Source of the DNA: Arthrobacter sp. ISL-85
GTDB lineage: Bacteria > Actinomycetota > Actinomycetes > Actinomycetales > Micrococcaceae
DNA: 64,000 bases
Assembly (NCBI RefSeq): GCF_018613675.1
Contig: NZ_JAGGPQ010000005.1
Coordinates: 310,001-374,000 of the forward strand
Direction of reading: 5' to 3'
Position numbers and translations under genes: made by a program. Positions 24,207 to 34,543 of this stretch are shown piece by piece; the first letter of the stretch is position 1; the number at the start of each line of letters is the position of its first letter. The notes under the pieces were generated by a model that had not been told where the DNA came from, did no database searches, and saw only the letters and a list, made by a program, of their open reading frames with translations.

Positions 24207-25216
24207 TGACCCAGTTGACCTTTGCCCGCGCCATCAATGCCGGGCTGAGGAAGTCGCTCGAAAACGACTCCAAGGTGGTTCTCCTCGGCGAGGACATTGG
24301 CGCCCTGGGCGGTGTCTTCCGGGTAACGGACGGCCTGCAAAAGGATTTCGGCACGCACAGGGTGGTGGACACCCCGCTGGCGGAGTCCGCCATCGTGGGG
24401 ACCGCCGTCGGCCTGGCTTACCGCGGCTACCGGCCCGTAGTGGAAATCCAGTTCGACGGGTTCATCTACCCGGCGTTCGACCAGATCGTCAGCCAGGTGG
24501 CCAAGCTGCACTACCGCACCGGCGGGGCCGTCAGGATGCCCATCACCATCAGGGTCCCGTTCGGCGGCGGCATCGGCTCACCCGAACACCACTCCGAGTC
24601 CCCGGAAGCCTACTTCACCCATACTTCGGGGCTGCGGGTGGTGACCGTTGCAAACCCGCAGGACGCGTACACGGTCATCCAGCAGGCCATTGCCTGTGAC
24701 GACCCCGTCCTGTACTTCGAGCCCAAGCGCCGCTACCACGACAAAGGCGAGGTGGACGAGTCCGCAGATCCGGCTTCGGCACCGCCCATGGACAAAGCCC
24801 GGGTACTCACCGACGGCAATGACGTCACCCTGGTTGCCTACGGGCCCCTGGTCAAGACCGCCCTGGACGCCGCCTCCGCCGCAGCGGACGAGGGCATCTC
24901 CATCGAAGTCATTGACCTCCGTTCCCTGGCCCCCGTGGATTATGAGCCGGTGGTGGCGTCCGTGCGGAAGACCGGGCGCCTGGTCATCACGCATGAGGCT
25001 GCGCAGTCCGGCGGCCTGGGCGCGGAAGTGGCGGCCAGCATCACCGAACGGTGCTTTTACCACCTGGAGGCTGCCCCGGTGCGGGTGACCGGGTTCGACA
25101 TCCCCTACCCGTACTCGAAGCTGGAAATGCACCACCTGCCGGGCCTGGACCGCATCCTGGACGGCGTGGACCGCGCGCTGGGCCGCCCCAACTCCCTGAG
25201 CGGACTGGAAGGTTGA
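24206..25216 (+). CDS. bkdB: branched-chain 2-oxoacid dehydrogenase E1 beta subunit
   Basis: 336-residue transketolase-like subunit that completes the E1 heterotetramer. Family motifs: FARAINAGLRKSLENDSKVVLLGEDIGALGGVFRVTDGL, RVVDTPLAESAIVGTAVGLAYRG, VEIQFDGFIYPAFDQI and RSLAPVDYEPVVASVRKTGRLVITHEA. Start and stop are tightly coupled: ATG within the E1alpha stop, and E2 begins 8 nt after this stop. The E3 (lipoamide dehydrogenase) is not in the window and must be encoded elsewhere. Confidence 0.94.
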   Translation: MTQLTFARAINAGLRKSLENDSKVVLLGEDIGALGGVFRVTDGLQKDFGTHRVVDTPLAESAIVGTAVGLAYRGYRPVVEIQFDGFIYPAFDQIVSQVAKLHYRTGGAVRMPITIRVPFGGGIGSPEHHSESPEAYFTHTSGLRVVTVANPQDAYTVIQQAIACDDPVLYFEPKRRYHDKGEVDESADPASAPPMDKARVLTDGNDVTLVAYGPLVKTALDAASAAADEGISIEVIDLRSLAPVDYEPVVASVRKTGRLVITHEAAQSGGLGAEVAASITERCFYHLEAAPVRVTGFDIPYPYSKLEMHHLPGLDRILDGVDRALGRPNSLSGLEG

Positions 25217-25224
25217 GCGCCACC

Positions 25225-26619
25225 ATGATCAAGGAATTCCGGCTCCCGGACCTGGGCGAGGGACTCACAGAGTCTGAAATCCTCAGCTGGAAAGTGGATG
25301 TCGGGGACACCGTCAGCCTCAACCAGGTCATCGCCGAAGTGGAAACCGCCAAGGCCGTGGTGGAGCTTCCGTCGCCGTTCGCCGGGGTCATCAAGGAACT
25401 CCACGAACAGCCCGGTTCCGTCGTCGAGGTGGGCAAGCCCATCGTCTCGTTCGAGGTAGCGGACGACGCCGGCGCGTCACCTTCGACGCCGTCCGGTGCC
25501 ATGGCTGCCGGCGACTTAGCTGCCGGGGCGCGGGAGCCGGTGGTGGAATTGCCGAAAAGGGAGCCGAACCTGGTGGGGTACGGCGCCGTCGTCGAGCGTT
25601 CCGGGCGGCCGGCACGACGGCCGCGGAACTTTGCCCCGGTGGGTGAGCGCGTCGAAACCAGGCCTGTTGAAAGCCAAGCCACGGCAGTTGAACCGGTCGA
25701 AAGCAAGCCCGCTGGGACCATACCAGCGGAACGCCCGCGGTCCACGCCTCCGGTCCGCAAGCTGGCCAAGGACCTGGGAGTGGACCTCGTGCAGGTCCGC
25801 GGCACGGGTCCCGGCGGGCTGATAACGCGGGAAGACGTCCAGGAATTTGCCGGGCAGGCGGAACAGCTCGCCCCACCCATGGAAGGGCAAGCGCCTGCGG
25901 GTGGAACCGGTGCGGTGGAGAGGGAAACCAGGACCCCGATCAAGGGCGTGCGCAAGTTGACCGCGGCCGCCATGGTGCACAGCGCCTTCACCGCGCCGCA
26001 TGCCACGGAATTCCTCACCGTGGATGTCACCCCCAGCCTTGATCTGCTGGCCAGGCTCAAGAACAGCAGGGAATTCGCCGGAATCAAGCTCACGCCCCTG
26101 ACGCTCGCCGCCAAGGCCGTGCTCGTTGCCTTACACCGCAACCCTGCACTGAATTCCCGCTGGGACGAAGAAAACCAGGAGATCGTCACCTTCAATTACG
26201 TGAACCTGGGCATCGCCGCCGCCACGCCGCGGGGACTCACCGTCCCCAACATCAAGGATGCCGAGACCTTGGCGCTCCGGCAGCTGGCCCAGGCGCTGAC
26301 GGCGCTCGCCGAAACCGCCCGGGCGGGCAAGACCACGCCGGCCGATCTTGCAGGCGGCACCATCTCCATCACCAACATCGGCGTCTTCGGCATCGACGCC
26401 GGCACTCCCATCCTCAATCCGGGCGAGGCAGCGATCCTTGGCTTGGGCGCGGTCCGCACCATGCCGTGGGAATACCGGGGGGAGGTGGCGCTGCGCCAGG
26501 TGCTCACCCTGAGCCTGTCCTTCGACCACCGCCTGGTGGACGGGGAGCAGGGTTCCCGGTTCCTGGCGGACGTGGGAGCCATCCTGGCCGAGCCAGGCAT
26601 GGTGCTCACCATGGTTTAG
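25225..26619 (+). CDS. bkdC: branched-chain 2-oxoacid dehydrogenase E2 (dihydrolipoyl acyltransferase)
   Basis: 464 residues, the core of the complex. One lipoyl domain (1-80) with K43 in VETAKAVVELPSP; a variable linker; the E3-binding domain near 175-212 (VRKLAKDLGVDLVQVRGTGPGGLITREDV); and the catalytic domain to the end with H435 and D439 in DHRLVDG. The ATG was chosen by the conserved IKEFRLPDLGEGL start. The 3' end overlaps the convergent tetR gene by 14 bp. A single lipoyl domain is normal for branched-chain complexes. Confidence 0.95.
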   Translation: MIKEFRLPDLGEGLTESEILSWKVDVGDTVSLNQVIAEVETAKAVVELPSPFAGVIKELHEQPGSVVEVGKPIVSFEVADDAGASPSTPSGAMAAGDLAAGAREPVVELPKREPNLVGYGAVVERSGRPARRPRNFAPVGERVETRPVESQATAVEPVESKPAGTIPAERPRSTPPVRKLAKDLGVDLVQVRGTGPGGLITREDVQEFAGQAEQLAPPMEGQAPAGGTGAVERETRTPIKGVRKLTAAAMVHSAFTAPHATEFLTVDVTPSLDLLARLKNSREFAGIKLTPLTLAAKAVLVALHRNPALNSRWDEENQEIVTFNYVNLGIAAATPRGLTVPNIKDAETLALRQLAQALTALAETARAGKTTPADLAGGTISITNIGVFGIDAGTPILNPGEAAILGLGAVRTMPWEYRGEVALRQVLTLSLSFDHRLVDGEQGSRFLADVGAILAEPGMVLTMV

Positions 26620-27283
26620 CTGTTGACGTCCCAGGCTGGGAGGCGGGGGTGCCATCCACCATCAGGGCGGCCAGCGCCATCCGTTCCAGCAGGGGGCGGG
26701 CGACGCCGGCTGCCATGCGCCTGCCGTGGCTGCGGACCGAGTGCGGAGTGGAATTAATGAGGCCGAACGTGGCGTGGGCGCGCATCCGCAGCTCCGCAGG
26801 ATCAATTGCGGGGTGGACCTTGGCCAGGACATCCACCCACACCTCCACGTAGCTGCGCTGGAGTGTACGCACGGCCAGCTGGTCCTGCTCGGACAGGTTG
26901 GTGAAGTCACGGTCCTGCACCCGGATCACCTCGGGCTTGCCGAGGGCGAAATCCACTTGGAACTCCACCAGCTGCCGCAGTGCAGCCTGGGGGTCGGAAG
27001 TGCGCTCCACAACTTCACGCCCGCCGTCGAGCAGTTCCTGGCTGACTGTGACCAAAAGGTCGGCCAGGACTGCCTGCTTGCCCGGAAAGTGCCGGTAGAC
27101 AGCTGGTCCGCTGACGCCTGCTGCCGCTCCGAGGTCCTCCAGTGAAACGCGGTTGAAGCCGTTGGCCGCGAACAGTGAGGCAGCAGCGGAGAGCAACGCC
27201 TGCCGCCGGTTCTCCTTGGCCTTGCCGCGCTGCGTGGTGGGGGCCTGGATGGGCAGGGCCGGCGGCGCTGTATTGCTGGACAC
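26606..27283 (-). CDS. TetR-family regulator of the acyl-CoA operon
   Basis: 225 residues. The N-terminal helix-turn-helix is RRQALLSAAASLFAANGFNRVSLEDLGAAAGVSGPAVYRHFPGKQAVLADLL (about 30-80); the C-terminal ligand domain is helical. The GTG at 27283 has AAGGAGGAAAA upstream, so the longer frame from 27316 is rejected. It is divergent from the mcc-sco operon across a gap with palindromes, which points to direct control, presumably relieved by an acyl-CoA intermediate (family knowledge plus inference). Its 3' end overlaps that of the E2 gene on the other strand. Confidence 0.9.
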   Translation of the reverse strand: MSSNTAPPALPIQAPTTQRGKAKENRRQALLSAAASLFAANGFNRVSLEDLGAAAGVSGPAVYRHFPGKQAVLADLLVTVSQELLDGGREVVERTSDPQAALRQLVEFQVDFALGKPEVIRVQDRDFTNLSEQDQLAVRTLQRSYVEVWVDVLAKVHPAIDPAELRMRAHATFGLINSTPHSVRSHGRRMAAGVARPLLERMALAALMVDGTPASQPGTSTAKPW

Positions 27284-27320
27284 TTTTCCTCCTTGGGCCG
27301 ACCCAGATTCTAGCAACGCG

Positions 27321-27382
27321 GTGATGTGTTGGACATCACAGTTAATCGAGACTAACGTGAATCTCAGTTATTAGTCACTAAC
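27321..27382. promoter_or_regulatory. operator region between tetR and mccB
   Basis: Three symmetric elements: GTGATGT-N5-ACATCAC (27321-27339), GTTA-N6-ACTAAC at 27341-27356 and GTTA-N6-ACTAAC at 27367-27382, the last containing the exact palindrome TTAGTCACTAA. The two 16-bp elements start 26 bp apart. They lie 38-109 bp upstream of tetR and 47-109 bp upstream of mccB, so one regulator could shut both promoters. Confidence 0.6.
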
Positions 27383-27429
27383 CGAGTTGCCCTGGCGGCC
27401 GCCCGGACCGACACAAGGACGGAGCGTCG

Positions 27430-29037
27430 ATGGAGACCCTGGCCACCCGGCTCGACCCGGCAAGCGAGGCCTTCCGCGCCACCCGGGAAGAGCAGTTGTC
27501 GCTCGCCGGGGAGCTGCGGAAGAAGCTGGCGGATGCCGCACTGGGCGGCCCCCAAAAGTCGCGGGACCGCCACGTGGCCCGGGGCAAACTGCTGCCGCGG
27601 GACCGGATCGACCGGCTGCTGGATGACGGGAGCCCGTTCCTGGAAATCGCACCCCTCGCGGCCAACGGGATGTACGGCGACGATGCACCCGGCGCCGGAG
27701 TCAGCGCAGGGATCGGCCTGGTGCACGGCCGGCAGGTCCTGGTTATCTCCAATGACGCCACCGTCAAGGGCGGGACCTATTACCCCATGACGGTCAAGAA
27801 GCACCTCCGCGCCCAGGAGATCGCCTTGGAGAATCGGCTGCCCTGCGTCTACCTGGTGGATTCGGGCGGCGCCTTCCTGCCCAAACAGGACGAGGTATTC
27901 CCGGACAAGGACCATTTTGGCCGGATCTTCTACAACCAGGCACGCCTCTCGGCAGCCAAGATTCCCCAGATCGCTGCCGTCATGGGGTCCTGCACGGCCG
28001 GGGGAGCCTACGTTCCCGCCATGAGCGATGAGACCGTCATCGTCCGGAACCAGGGCACCATCTTCCTGGGCGGGCCGCCGCTGGTGAAGGCAGCCATCGG
28101 GGAGATCGTCACCGCTGAGGAACTGGGCGGGGGCGAGGTGCACTCCAGGGTCTCCGGGGTAACGGACCACCTGGCCGAAAACGACGAACATGCGCTTCAG
28201 ATCATCAGGGACATCGTTGCCACCCTGCCGCCTCCCGCCGAGCCCGCGTGGCAGGTGGAACCCGCCGTCGAACCCGCCGTCAGCCCGGAAGGGCTATACG
28301 GCGCCGTGCCCACGGACGTCAACGCGCCCTACGACGTCCATGAGGTCATCGCCCGGCTGGTGGACGGCAGCAGGTTCCATGAGTTCAAGAAGGAGTACGG
28401 CACCACCCTAGTCACGGGATTCGCCCGGATCGACGGACACCCCGTGGGGATCGTGGCCAACAACGGAGTGCTGTTCAGTGAGTCCTCGCTCAAAGGGGCG
28501 CACTTCATCGAATTGTGCGACCAGCGCGGCATCCCGCTGCTGTTCCTGCAGAACATCTCCGGCTTCATGGTGGGCAGGGACGCCGAGCAGGGCGGCATCG
28601 CCAAGAACGGGGCCAAAATGGTGACCGCCGTTGCCACGGCCCGGGTCCCCAAGCTCACGGTGGTCATAGGCGGCTCCTTTGGCGCCGGAAACTACTCGAT
28701 GTGCGGCCGCGCCTACTCGCCGCGGTTCCTGTGGATGTGGCCCGCGGCCCGCATCTCGGTGATGGGCGGCAACCAGGCTGCCAGTGTGCTGGCCACCGTG
28801 AAGCGGGACCAGTACGAAGCTGCGGGGGAGGAGTGGACGGCCGCCGACGAGGAAGCCTTCAAGGCACCCATCCGCCGGCAGTACGAGGACCAGGGCAGTC
28901 CCTACTACTCCACCGCCAGGCTGTGGGATGACGGCGTCATCGACCCCGCCGATACCCGCACCGTCCTGGGCCTGGCGCTCGATGTCGTCTCCCGCACCCC
29001 CCTGCCGGAGACCTCCTTCGGCCTCTTCCGGATGTGA
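27430..29037 (+). CDS. mccB: 3-methylcrotonyl-CoA carboxylase beta (carboxyltransferase) subunit
   Basis: 535 residues, moves CO2 from biotin to the acyl-CoA. N-terminal [23 protein letters not shown], the [38 protein letters not shown] segment, [16 protein letters not shown], and C-terminal [27 protein letters not shown] and [13 protein letters not shown] are strongly characteristic of MCC beta subunits as opposed to propionyl-CoA carboxylase. First gene of the seven-gene operon and divergent from tetR; the next start is 8 nt after the stop. Confidence 0.93.
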   Translation: METLATRLDPASEAFRATREEQLSLAGELRKKLADAALGGPQKSRDRHVARGKLLPRDRIDRLLDDGSPFLEIAPLAANGMYGDDAPGAGVSAGIGLVHGRQVLVISNDATVKGGTYYPMTVKKHLRAQEIALENRLPCVYLVDSGGAFLPKQDEVFPDKDHFGRIFYNQARLSAAKIPQIAAVMGSCTAGGAYVPAMSDETVIVRNQGTIFLGGPPLVKAAIGEIVTAEELGGGEVHSRVSGVTDHLAENDEHALQIIRDIVATLPPPAEPAWQVEPAVEPAVSPEGLYGAVPTDVNAPYDVHEVIARLVDGSRFHEFKKEYGTTLVTGFARIDGHPVGIVANNGVLFSESSLKGAHFIELCDQRGIPLLFLQNISGFMVGRDAEQGGIAKNGAKMVTAVATARVPKLTVVIGGSFGAGNYSMCGRAYSPRFLWMWPAARISVMGGNQAASVLATVKRDQYEAAGEEWTAADEEAFKAPIRRQYEDQGSPYYSTARLWDDGVIDPADTRTVLGLALDVVSRTPLPETSFGLFRM

Positions 29038-29044
29038 GCCAGCA

Positions 29045-31261
29045 ATGACCCTGCAGACCAACACCGCCCAGCAGCAAAGCACCCCCAACACCGCCACCGC
29101 CAGTGAGTCCCGCAACGCAAGGACCGGCGGCCCCCTTTTCGGCACCGTGCTGGTGGCCAACCGCGGTGAAATCGCGTGCCGGGTCATCCGCACACTGCGC
29201 CTCCTGGGAATCCGTTCGGTGGCCGTCTACAGCGACGCCGACGCCGGCGCCCGCCACGTGCGCGAAGCTGATACTTCCGTGCGCATCGGTCCCGCAGCGG
29301 CAACCGAAAGCTACCTCAGCATCGACGCCATCCTCGAGGCCTGCCGGCAGTCCGGCGCCGAGGCCGTCCATCCGGGTTACGGCTTCCTCAGCGAGAACGT
29401 GGACTTTGCCCGTGCCCTGGACGAAGCCGGCATTACGTTCATTGGTCCCGGCGTGGAAGCACTGAATGTCATGGGTGACAAGATCCGCGCCAAGAACCAC
29501 GTGGCAGGGTATGGCGTGCCCGTGGTGCCCGGCATTGCCAGGCCTGGCATGACGGACAGTGACCTGATGGAGGCCGCTGCCGCCGTCGGCTATCCGCTCC
29601 TGATCAAGCCGTCCGCCGGTGGCGGCGGAAAAGGCATGCACGTGGTCGAAAAACCGGCTGACCTGCCTGCCGCACTGGCCACAGCCCGGCGCGTGGCCAG
29701 CGCAGCGTTTGGTGATGACACCCTGTTCCTGGAGCGCCTGGTGACCACGCCGCGGCACATCGAGGTCCAGGTGCTGGCCGACGGCCACGGCAACGCCATC
29801 CACCTGGGCGAACGCGAATGCTCGCTCCAGCGGCGGCATCAAAAAGTCATTGAAGAAGCCCCGTCGCCGCTGTTGGAGGGCCTCCCCAGCGGTCCGGGAG
29901 TCCGTGCGCGGATCGGTGAGGCCGCCTGCAATGCCGCCCGCAGCGTGAACTACACCGGGGCGGGAACCGTGGAATTCCTGGTGTCGGATGATGCGCCGGA
30001 TGAGTTCTTCTTCATGGAGATGAACACGCGGCTGCAGGTGGAACACCCGGTCACGGAAATGGTCACCGGAATCGACCTGGTGGAATGGCAGGTGCGGATC
30101 GCCGCCGGTGAGGCGCTCACCGTCCGGCAGGCCGACGTCGAACTTTCGGGCCACGCGGTAGAGGCCCGGGTCTACGCCGAGGTGCCGGAGAAGAACTTCC
30201 TCCCATCCACAGGGACTGTGCTCCGGCTGGATGAGCTGCCGATGGGTACGCACGGCCCCGTCCGGGTGGACTCCTCCCTGGTGCAAGGCCTGGAGCTCTC
30301 CGCGCATTATGATCCCATGATTTCCAAAGTGATCGCCTGGGGTGAGGACCGTGCAGCCGCCCTGGCAGCCCTGGACGGTGCACTGTCCGGCTACACCGCG
30401 CTGGGCATCGAGACCAACGTCGAGTACCTGCGGCTCCTGCTCAACGATCCCGACGTCCGCGCCGGGCGCCTGGACACCGGGCTGATCGAACGGAAGCTGC
30501 CGGGACTGGAATTCCGGCGCGCCGGCGAGGCCGAACTCGTGGCCGCCGCGCTGTACGCCCTCAGCTTGGAATCCCAGAACTGCCCCGCCCCGGCGGGCGG
30601 AACCTGGCAGGGCAGGAGCGGCTGGCGCCTCGGCACACCGGCACCGCGCCGCATCAGCCTGGGAACCCCCGACGGCGGCGTGGCAACAGTGCAGGTCAGC
30701 GGCAGTCCCAGGGGTAGAGGCACCGCAACGGTGGCTGTGGACGGCGGCCCGCAACGGACCGCATCGCTGCATGTTGCGGACGGCAGTGGCGCAGTCCTTA
30801 CCTTTGCCGGAGCGGCATTGGAGTACCAGGTGGCCATAGCGCCCGGGCAGCCGCTCACCTTCTTCCTGGGTAACGACGGCTGGTCCTGCAACCTGCGGGT
30901 CCTGACCCGGGAAGCACGTCTGGAACGGGTGCTGGCAGCCGTGCAGCGACAGGAAGGTGCCGCAGATCCCGAGGTGCGCTCGCCGATGCCCGGGACAGTA
31001 GTGGCCGTCCCGGTCAGCGACGGGGACTCGGTCCAGGCCGGGGAGGTCCTGGTGTCCGTGGAGGCCATGAAGATGGAACACCACCTCGTTGCTCCCCTCG
31101 CGGGGACGGTCCACCTGACCGCCCGGACCGGCGACCTTGTAAAGGCCGATCAAATCCTGGCCACCATCCACCCTCATCCCACGGGTGTTGAACCAGATTC
31201 CACAGACAAAGACGCAGACACAGATACAGACACAGCTGCCGACCAAGGCGAAGGAGCCTGA
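29045..31261 (+). CDS. mccA: 3-methylcrotonyl-CoA carboxylase alpha (biotin carboxylase/BCCP) subunit
   Basis: 738 residues. Biotin carboxylase domain from about 30 to 480: [39 protein letters not shown]-grasp loop [34 protein letters not shown] and [17 protein letters not shown] less conserved middle region follows, and the C-terminal biotinyl domain has K676 in [10 protein letters not shown]. The first 30 residues are polar and non-conserved; the ATG at 29045 is preceded only by a weak AGCC-type site, and coupling to mccB may drive initiation. The next gene starts 2 nt after the stop. Confidence 0.93.
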   Translation: MTLQTNTAQQQSTPNTATASESRNARTGGPLFGTVLVANRGEIACRVIRTLRLLGIRSVAVYSDADAGARHVREADTSVRIGPAAATESYLSIDAILEACRQSGAEAVHPGYGFLSENVDFARALDEAGITFIGPGVEALNVMGDKIRAKNHVAGYGVPVVPGIARPGMTDSDLMEAAAAVGYPLLIKPSAGGGGKGMHVVEKPADLPAALATARRVASAAFGDDTLFLERLVTTPRHIEVQVLADGHGNAIHLGERECSLQRRHQKVIEEAPSPLLEGLPSGPGVRARIGEAACNAARSVNYTGAGTVEFLVSDDAPDEFFFMEMNTRLQVEHPVTEMVTGIDLVEWQVRIAAGEALTVRQADVELSGHAVEARVYAEVPEKNFLPSTGTVLRLDELPMGTHGPVRVDSSLVQGLELSAHYDPMISKVIAWGEDRAAALAALDGALSGYTALGIETNVEYLRLLLNDPDVRAGRLDTGLIERKLPGLEFRRAGEAELVAAALYALSLESQNCPAPAGGTWQGRSGWRLGTPAPRRISLGTPDGGVATVQVSGSPRGRGTATVAVDGGPQRTASLHVADGSGAVLTFAGAALEYQVAIAPGQPLTFFLGNDGWSCNLRVLTREARLERVLAAVQRQEGAADPEVRSPMPGTVVAVPVSDGDSVQAGEVLVSVEAMKMEHHLVAPLAGTVHLTARTGDLVKADQILATIHPHPTGVEPDSTDKDADTDTDTAADQGEGA

Positions 31262-31263
31262 CC

Positions 31264-32427
31264 ATGACCGGTTTTGAACTCACCGAGGAATACCAGGACC
31301 TTAGCGACACCGTGCGCGACTTCGCGGACAACGTGGTGGCCCCGGTCTCCGCAAAGCACGACGAAGAGCACAGCTTCCCCTATGAAGTGGTGAAGCAGAT
31401 GGCGGAGATGGGCCTGTTCGGGCTGCCGTTCCCGGAGGAATACGGCGGCATGGGCGGGGACTACTTCGCCCTGGCGCTCGCCCTGGAACAGCTCGGCCGC
31501 GTGGACCAATCGGTCGCGATCACCTTGGAGGCCGGCGTGTCCCTCGGCGCCATGCCGGTGTACCGGTTCGGCACCGACGCCCAGAAGCAGGAGTGGCTGC
31601 CCGTGCTGGCTTCGGGACAGGCGCTCGCCGGGTTCGGGCTGACCGAGCCGGAAGCGGGCTCCGACGCAGGCGGGACCAAGACGCATGCCCGGCGTGAGGA
31701 CGGCCAGTGGGTGATCAACGGCAACAAGGAGTTCATTACCAACTCCGGAACGGACATCACCCGGCTGGTTACCGTCACGGCCGTCACCGGGCAGACAGAA
31801 CGCGAAGACGGCAGCATCAAAAAGGAAATCTCCACCATCCTGGTGCCCACGGACACCCCCGGCTTCAAGGCGGAAAAGCCGTACAACAAGGTGGGGTGGA
31901 ACGCCTCCGACACCCACCCGCTGACCCTGAAGGACGTCCGGGTTCCGGAGGAAAACCTGCTGGGCTCGGAGGGGCGCGGCTATGCCAACTTCCTGTCCAT
32001 CCTGGACGAGGGCCGGATTGCCATCGCTGCCCTGGCCACCGGCGCCGCGCAGGGCTGCGTCGACCAGTCCGTCAAATACGCCCGCGAGCGCCGGGCGTTC
32101 GGCCACGAAATCGGCAAGTACCAGGCCATCTCCTTCAAGATCGCGCGGATGGCAGCGCGGGCCCACACGGCCCGCCTGGCCTACTACGACGCGGCCGCCC
32201 GGATGCTTGCCGGTAAGCCGTTCAAGACCCAGGCGGCCATCGCTAAGATGGTCGCAGGCGAGGCGGCCATGGACAACGCGCGGGATGCCACCCAGGTATT
32301 CGGCGGCTATGGCTTCATCAACGAGTTCACCGTGGCACGCCACTACCGCGACTCCAAGATCCTTGAAGTGGGGGAAGGCACCACGGAGGTCCAGCTGATG
32401 CTGATCGCCCGCGAACTGGGACTCTAG
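31264..32427 (+). CDS. acyl-CoA dehydrogenase, probable isovaleryl-/short-branched-chain type
   Basis: 387 residues with the complete family fold: FPEEYGGMGGDYFALALALEQLGRVDQS, FAD loop FGLTEPEAGSDAGGTKTHARRE, QSVKYARERRAFGHEIGKYQ and QVFGGYGFINEF. The catalytic Glu is E371 in VGEGTTEVQLMLIA, the MCAD/SCAD position. True isovaleryl-CoA dehydrogenases usually have their base in an earlier helix and a non-Glu here, so the substrate may be a 2-methyl-branched or general short acyl-CoA. The position next to mccA still favours the leucine step isovaleryl- to 3-methylcrotonyl-CoA. Part of the mcc-sco operon. Confidence 0.9.
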   Translation: MTGFELTEEYQDLSDTVRDFADNVVAPVSAKHDEEHSFPYEVVKQMAEMGLFGLPFPEEYGGMGGDYFALALALEQLGRVDQSVAITLEAGVSLGAMPVYRFGTDAQKQEWLPVLASGQALAGFGLTEPEAGSDAGGTKTHARREDGQWVINGNKEFITNSGTDITRLVTVTAVTGQTEREDGSIKKEISTILVPTDTPGFKAEKPYNKVGWNASDTHPLTLKDVRVPEENLLGSEGRGYANFLSILDEGRIAIAALATGAAQGCVDQSVKYARERRAFGHEIGKYQAISFKIARMAARAHTARLAYYDAAARMLAGKPFKTQAAIAKMVAGEAAMDNARDATQVFGGYGFINEFTVARHYRDSKILEVGEGTTEVQLMLIARELGL

Positions 32428-32447
32428 CCGGGCCGAAAGGATCACAG

Positions 32448-33212
32448 ATGATTGACAAGGTTGTTGCCAGTGCGGACCAGGCCGTCGCGGACATCCCCGA
32501 CGGCGCCTCGCTCGCGGTGGGCGGATTCGGGCTCTGCGGAATTCCAGTAGCCCTGATCGACGCTTTGCACCGGGCAGGCACCACGAACCTGGAGACTGTC
32601 AGCAACAACTGCGGCGTGGACGACTGGGGGCTCGGCATCCTCCTCCGCGATGGCCGCATCCGCCGGACCATCAGCTCTTACGTGGGCGAAAACAAGGAGT
32701 TCGCCCGCCAGTACCTTGCTGGCGAGCTCGAGGTGGTGCTCACCCCGCAGGGCACGCTGGCAGAAAAACTGCGGGCCGGTGGGGCTGGGATCCCGGCGTT
32801 CTACACCAAGGCGGGGGTTGGCACGCAGGTGTCCGACGGCGGCCTCCCGCAGAAGTACGACGCCAACGGCGGGATCGCGGTTGCCTCGGCTCCGAAGGAA
32901 GTGCGTTCCTTCGGAGGGGTGGATTACGTCCTGGAAGAATCGCTCACACCGGACTTTGGGCTGGTGCACGCATGGAAGGGCGACCGGCACGGCAACCTGG
33001 TGTTCCACGCGACGGCCATGAACTTCAACCCGCTGTGCGCCATGGCCGGCAGGATCACCATCGCCGAGGTGGAGGAACTCGTGGAACCGGGCGAACTGGA
33101 CCCCGAACACATCCATACCCCCGGTATCTTCGTCCAGCGGGTGGTCCTGGCGCAGAACGGGGAGAAGCGGATCGAAAAGCGGACGGTGGCACTCCACCAG
33201 GCAGGAGCATGA
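32448..33212 (+). CDS. scoA: 3-oxoacid CoA-transferase subunit A
   Basis: 254 residues. Activates acetoacetate with succinyl-CoA, or moves CoA between short acids. SCOT-A features: [93 protein letters not shown], and [31 protein letters not shown]. The stop overlaps the scoB ATG (ATGA). In a leucine pathway it would take the acetoacetate released by HMG-CoA cleavage to acetoacetyl-CoA. Confidence 0.93.
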   Translation: MIDKVVASADQAVADIPDGASLAVGGFGLCGIPVALIDALHRAGTTNLETVSNNCGVDDWGLGILLRDGRIRRTISSYVGENKEFARQYLAGELEVVLTPQGTLAEKLRAGGAGIPAFYTKAGVGTQVSDGGLPQKYDANGGIAVASAPKEVRSFGGVDYVLEESLTPDFGLVHAWKGDRHGNLVFHATAMNFNPLCAMAGRITIAEVEELVEPGELDPEHIHTPGIFVQRVVLAQNGEKRIEKRTVALHQAGA

Positions 33213-33991
33213 CCATGGATCCCAACTTCCCTGAGGCTCCGCGCCCGGAAGCCGTACGCCCCGAGTACCGGCGCGCGCGTTCCCAACAGCACGCCGGCCC
33301 CGGCGATTCGACGTCCGCCGCGGAAACAAAAGGGTGGAACCGCAACGAACTGGCCGCCCGGGTGGCCAGGGAACTGCGCAACGGCCAGTACGTGAACCTT
33401 GGCATCGGTATGCCAACCCTGATTCCCAACTACATCCCGGCAGGGGTGGAAGTGGTGCTGCACTCCGAGAACGGAATCCTCGGCGTCGGGCCCTACCCCG
33501 CTGAAGACGCCCTGGACCCGGACCTGATCAACGCCGGCAAGGAAACCGTGACCGTCAACAGGGGAGCGGCCTTTTTCGACTCCGCAACGTCCTTCGGCAT
33601 GATCCGGGGCGGCCACGTGGACCTCGCCGTGCTGGGCGCCATGGAGGTGGCCGTCAACGGTGACCTGGCCAACTGGATGATCCCGGGAAAGATGGTCAAG
33701 GGAATGGGCGGGGCCATGGACCTGGTGTTCGGTGCCAAACGGGTGATCGTGATGATGGAGCACGTTGACCGCAACGGCAATCCCAAGATCGTCCAGCAAT
33801 GCTCGCTGCCGCTGACCGGCAAGGGCTGCGTGGACCGGATCATCACAGACTTGGCGGTTATCGACGTCGTCAAAGATGGGGGCACGCCGCGGCTGGTCCT
33901 GCGGGAACTGGCCCCCAACGTCTCCGTCGAAGACGTGGTGGCCGCCACCGGAGCCGACCTGTTCGAGGAAGACCGGGAACTTACCGTATGA
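33209..33991 (+). CDS. scoB: 3-oxoacid CoA-transferase subunit B
   Basis: 260 residues, the catalytic half of SCOT. The active-site glutamate is E87 in [12 protein letters not shown]. Other hallmarks are [15 protein letters not shown], the [25 protein letters not shown] segment, and [16 protein letters not shown]. There is an unusual polar N-terminal extension of about 40 residues ([20 protein letters not shown]...) before the domain; a later start is not supported by a better ribosome site, and the ATGA overlap with scoA supports this one. The stop overlaps the MaoC ATG. Confidence 0.93.
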   Translation: MTMDPNFPEAPRPEAVRPEYRRARSQQHAGPGDSTSAAETKGWNRNELAARVARELRNGQYVNLGIGMPTLIPNYIPAGVEVVLHSENGILGVGPYPAEDALDPDLINAGKETVTVNRGAAFFDSATSFGMIRGGHVDLAVLGAMEVAVNGDLANWMIPGKMVKGMGGAMDLVFGAKRVIVMMEHVDRNGNPKIVQQCSLPLTGKGCVDRIITDLAVIDVVKDGGTPRLVLRELAPNVSVEDVVAATGADLFEEDRELTV

Positions 33992-34539
33992 CCGGCAACA
34001 ACGCTACGGGCCTCGACCCAGCGGACGGCGGCGGCCGGCGCGTTGTCGAGCAGCGCGGGCTGTACTTCGACGAACTGGAGGATGGCGTTGTTTACGCCCA
34101 CCGCCCCGGCAGGACGGTGACGGAAACTGACAACGTGCTGTTCAGCACGCTGACCATGAACACCCAGGCGCTGCACCTGGACGCGGCCTGGAGTGCCGGG
34201 CAGCCTTTTGGGCAGCGGCTAATGAACTCCATGTTCACCCTGGCCACTATGGTTGGCCAGTCCGTCACGCAGCTGACTCAAGGGACCATCATCGCCCAGC
34301 TGGGCCTGACGGACGTTTCTTTCCCGCACCCGCTCTATCACGGGGACACGCTTTACACGGAGACGGTCATCACCGGCAAGCGGCTGTCGGCCTCGCGCCC
34401 GGGCCAGGGAATCGTGACGATGGAACACACCGGCCGGAACCAGGACGAAACGGTGGTGGCCCGTGCCACCCGCAGCTGCCTGATGTGGACCCGGCAGGCG
34501 CACCTGGACGCGCAGGGCAGCCAAAACATCGGAGAATAG
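33988..34539 (+). CDS. MaoC-type (R)-specific enoyl-CoA hydratase
   Basis: 183 residues, hot-dog fold. Recognisable segments: [46 protein letters not shown] (hydratase motif region with the catalytic D/H-type residues) and [20 protein letters not shown]. The best fit is the mesaconyl/MaoC subgroup encoded next to CitE in mycobacterial branched-chain clusters. In this operon it is the obvious candidate for hydrating 3-methylglutaconyl-CoA to HMG-CoA, as no crotonase is present (inference). ATGA overlap with scoB; citE starts 4 nt after the stop. Confidence 0.85.
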   Translation: MTGNNATGLDPADGGGRRVVEQRGLYFDELEDGVVYAHRPGRTVTETDNVLFSTLTMNTQALHLDAAWSAGQPFGQRLMNSMFTLATMVGQSVTQLTQGTIIAQLGLTDVSFPHPLYHGDTLYTETVITGKRLSASRPGQGIVTMEHTGRNQDETVVARATRSCLMWTRQAHLDAQGSQNIGE

Positions 34540-34543
34540 CAAT

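Noticed and set aside
27321..27339. GTGATGT-N5-ACATCAC as a CRP site
   Set aside because: GTGA and TCAC are 11 bp apart, not 6; treated as a possible TetR-type palindrome instead.
28937..31246. 769-codon open frame antisense to mccA
   Set aside because: It is the mirror of a GC-rich biotin carboxylase gene with complete motifs; the predicted protein is low-complexity His/Gly/Gln-rich with no domain. Long antisense frames are expected at this GC content.
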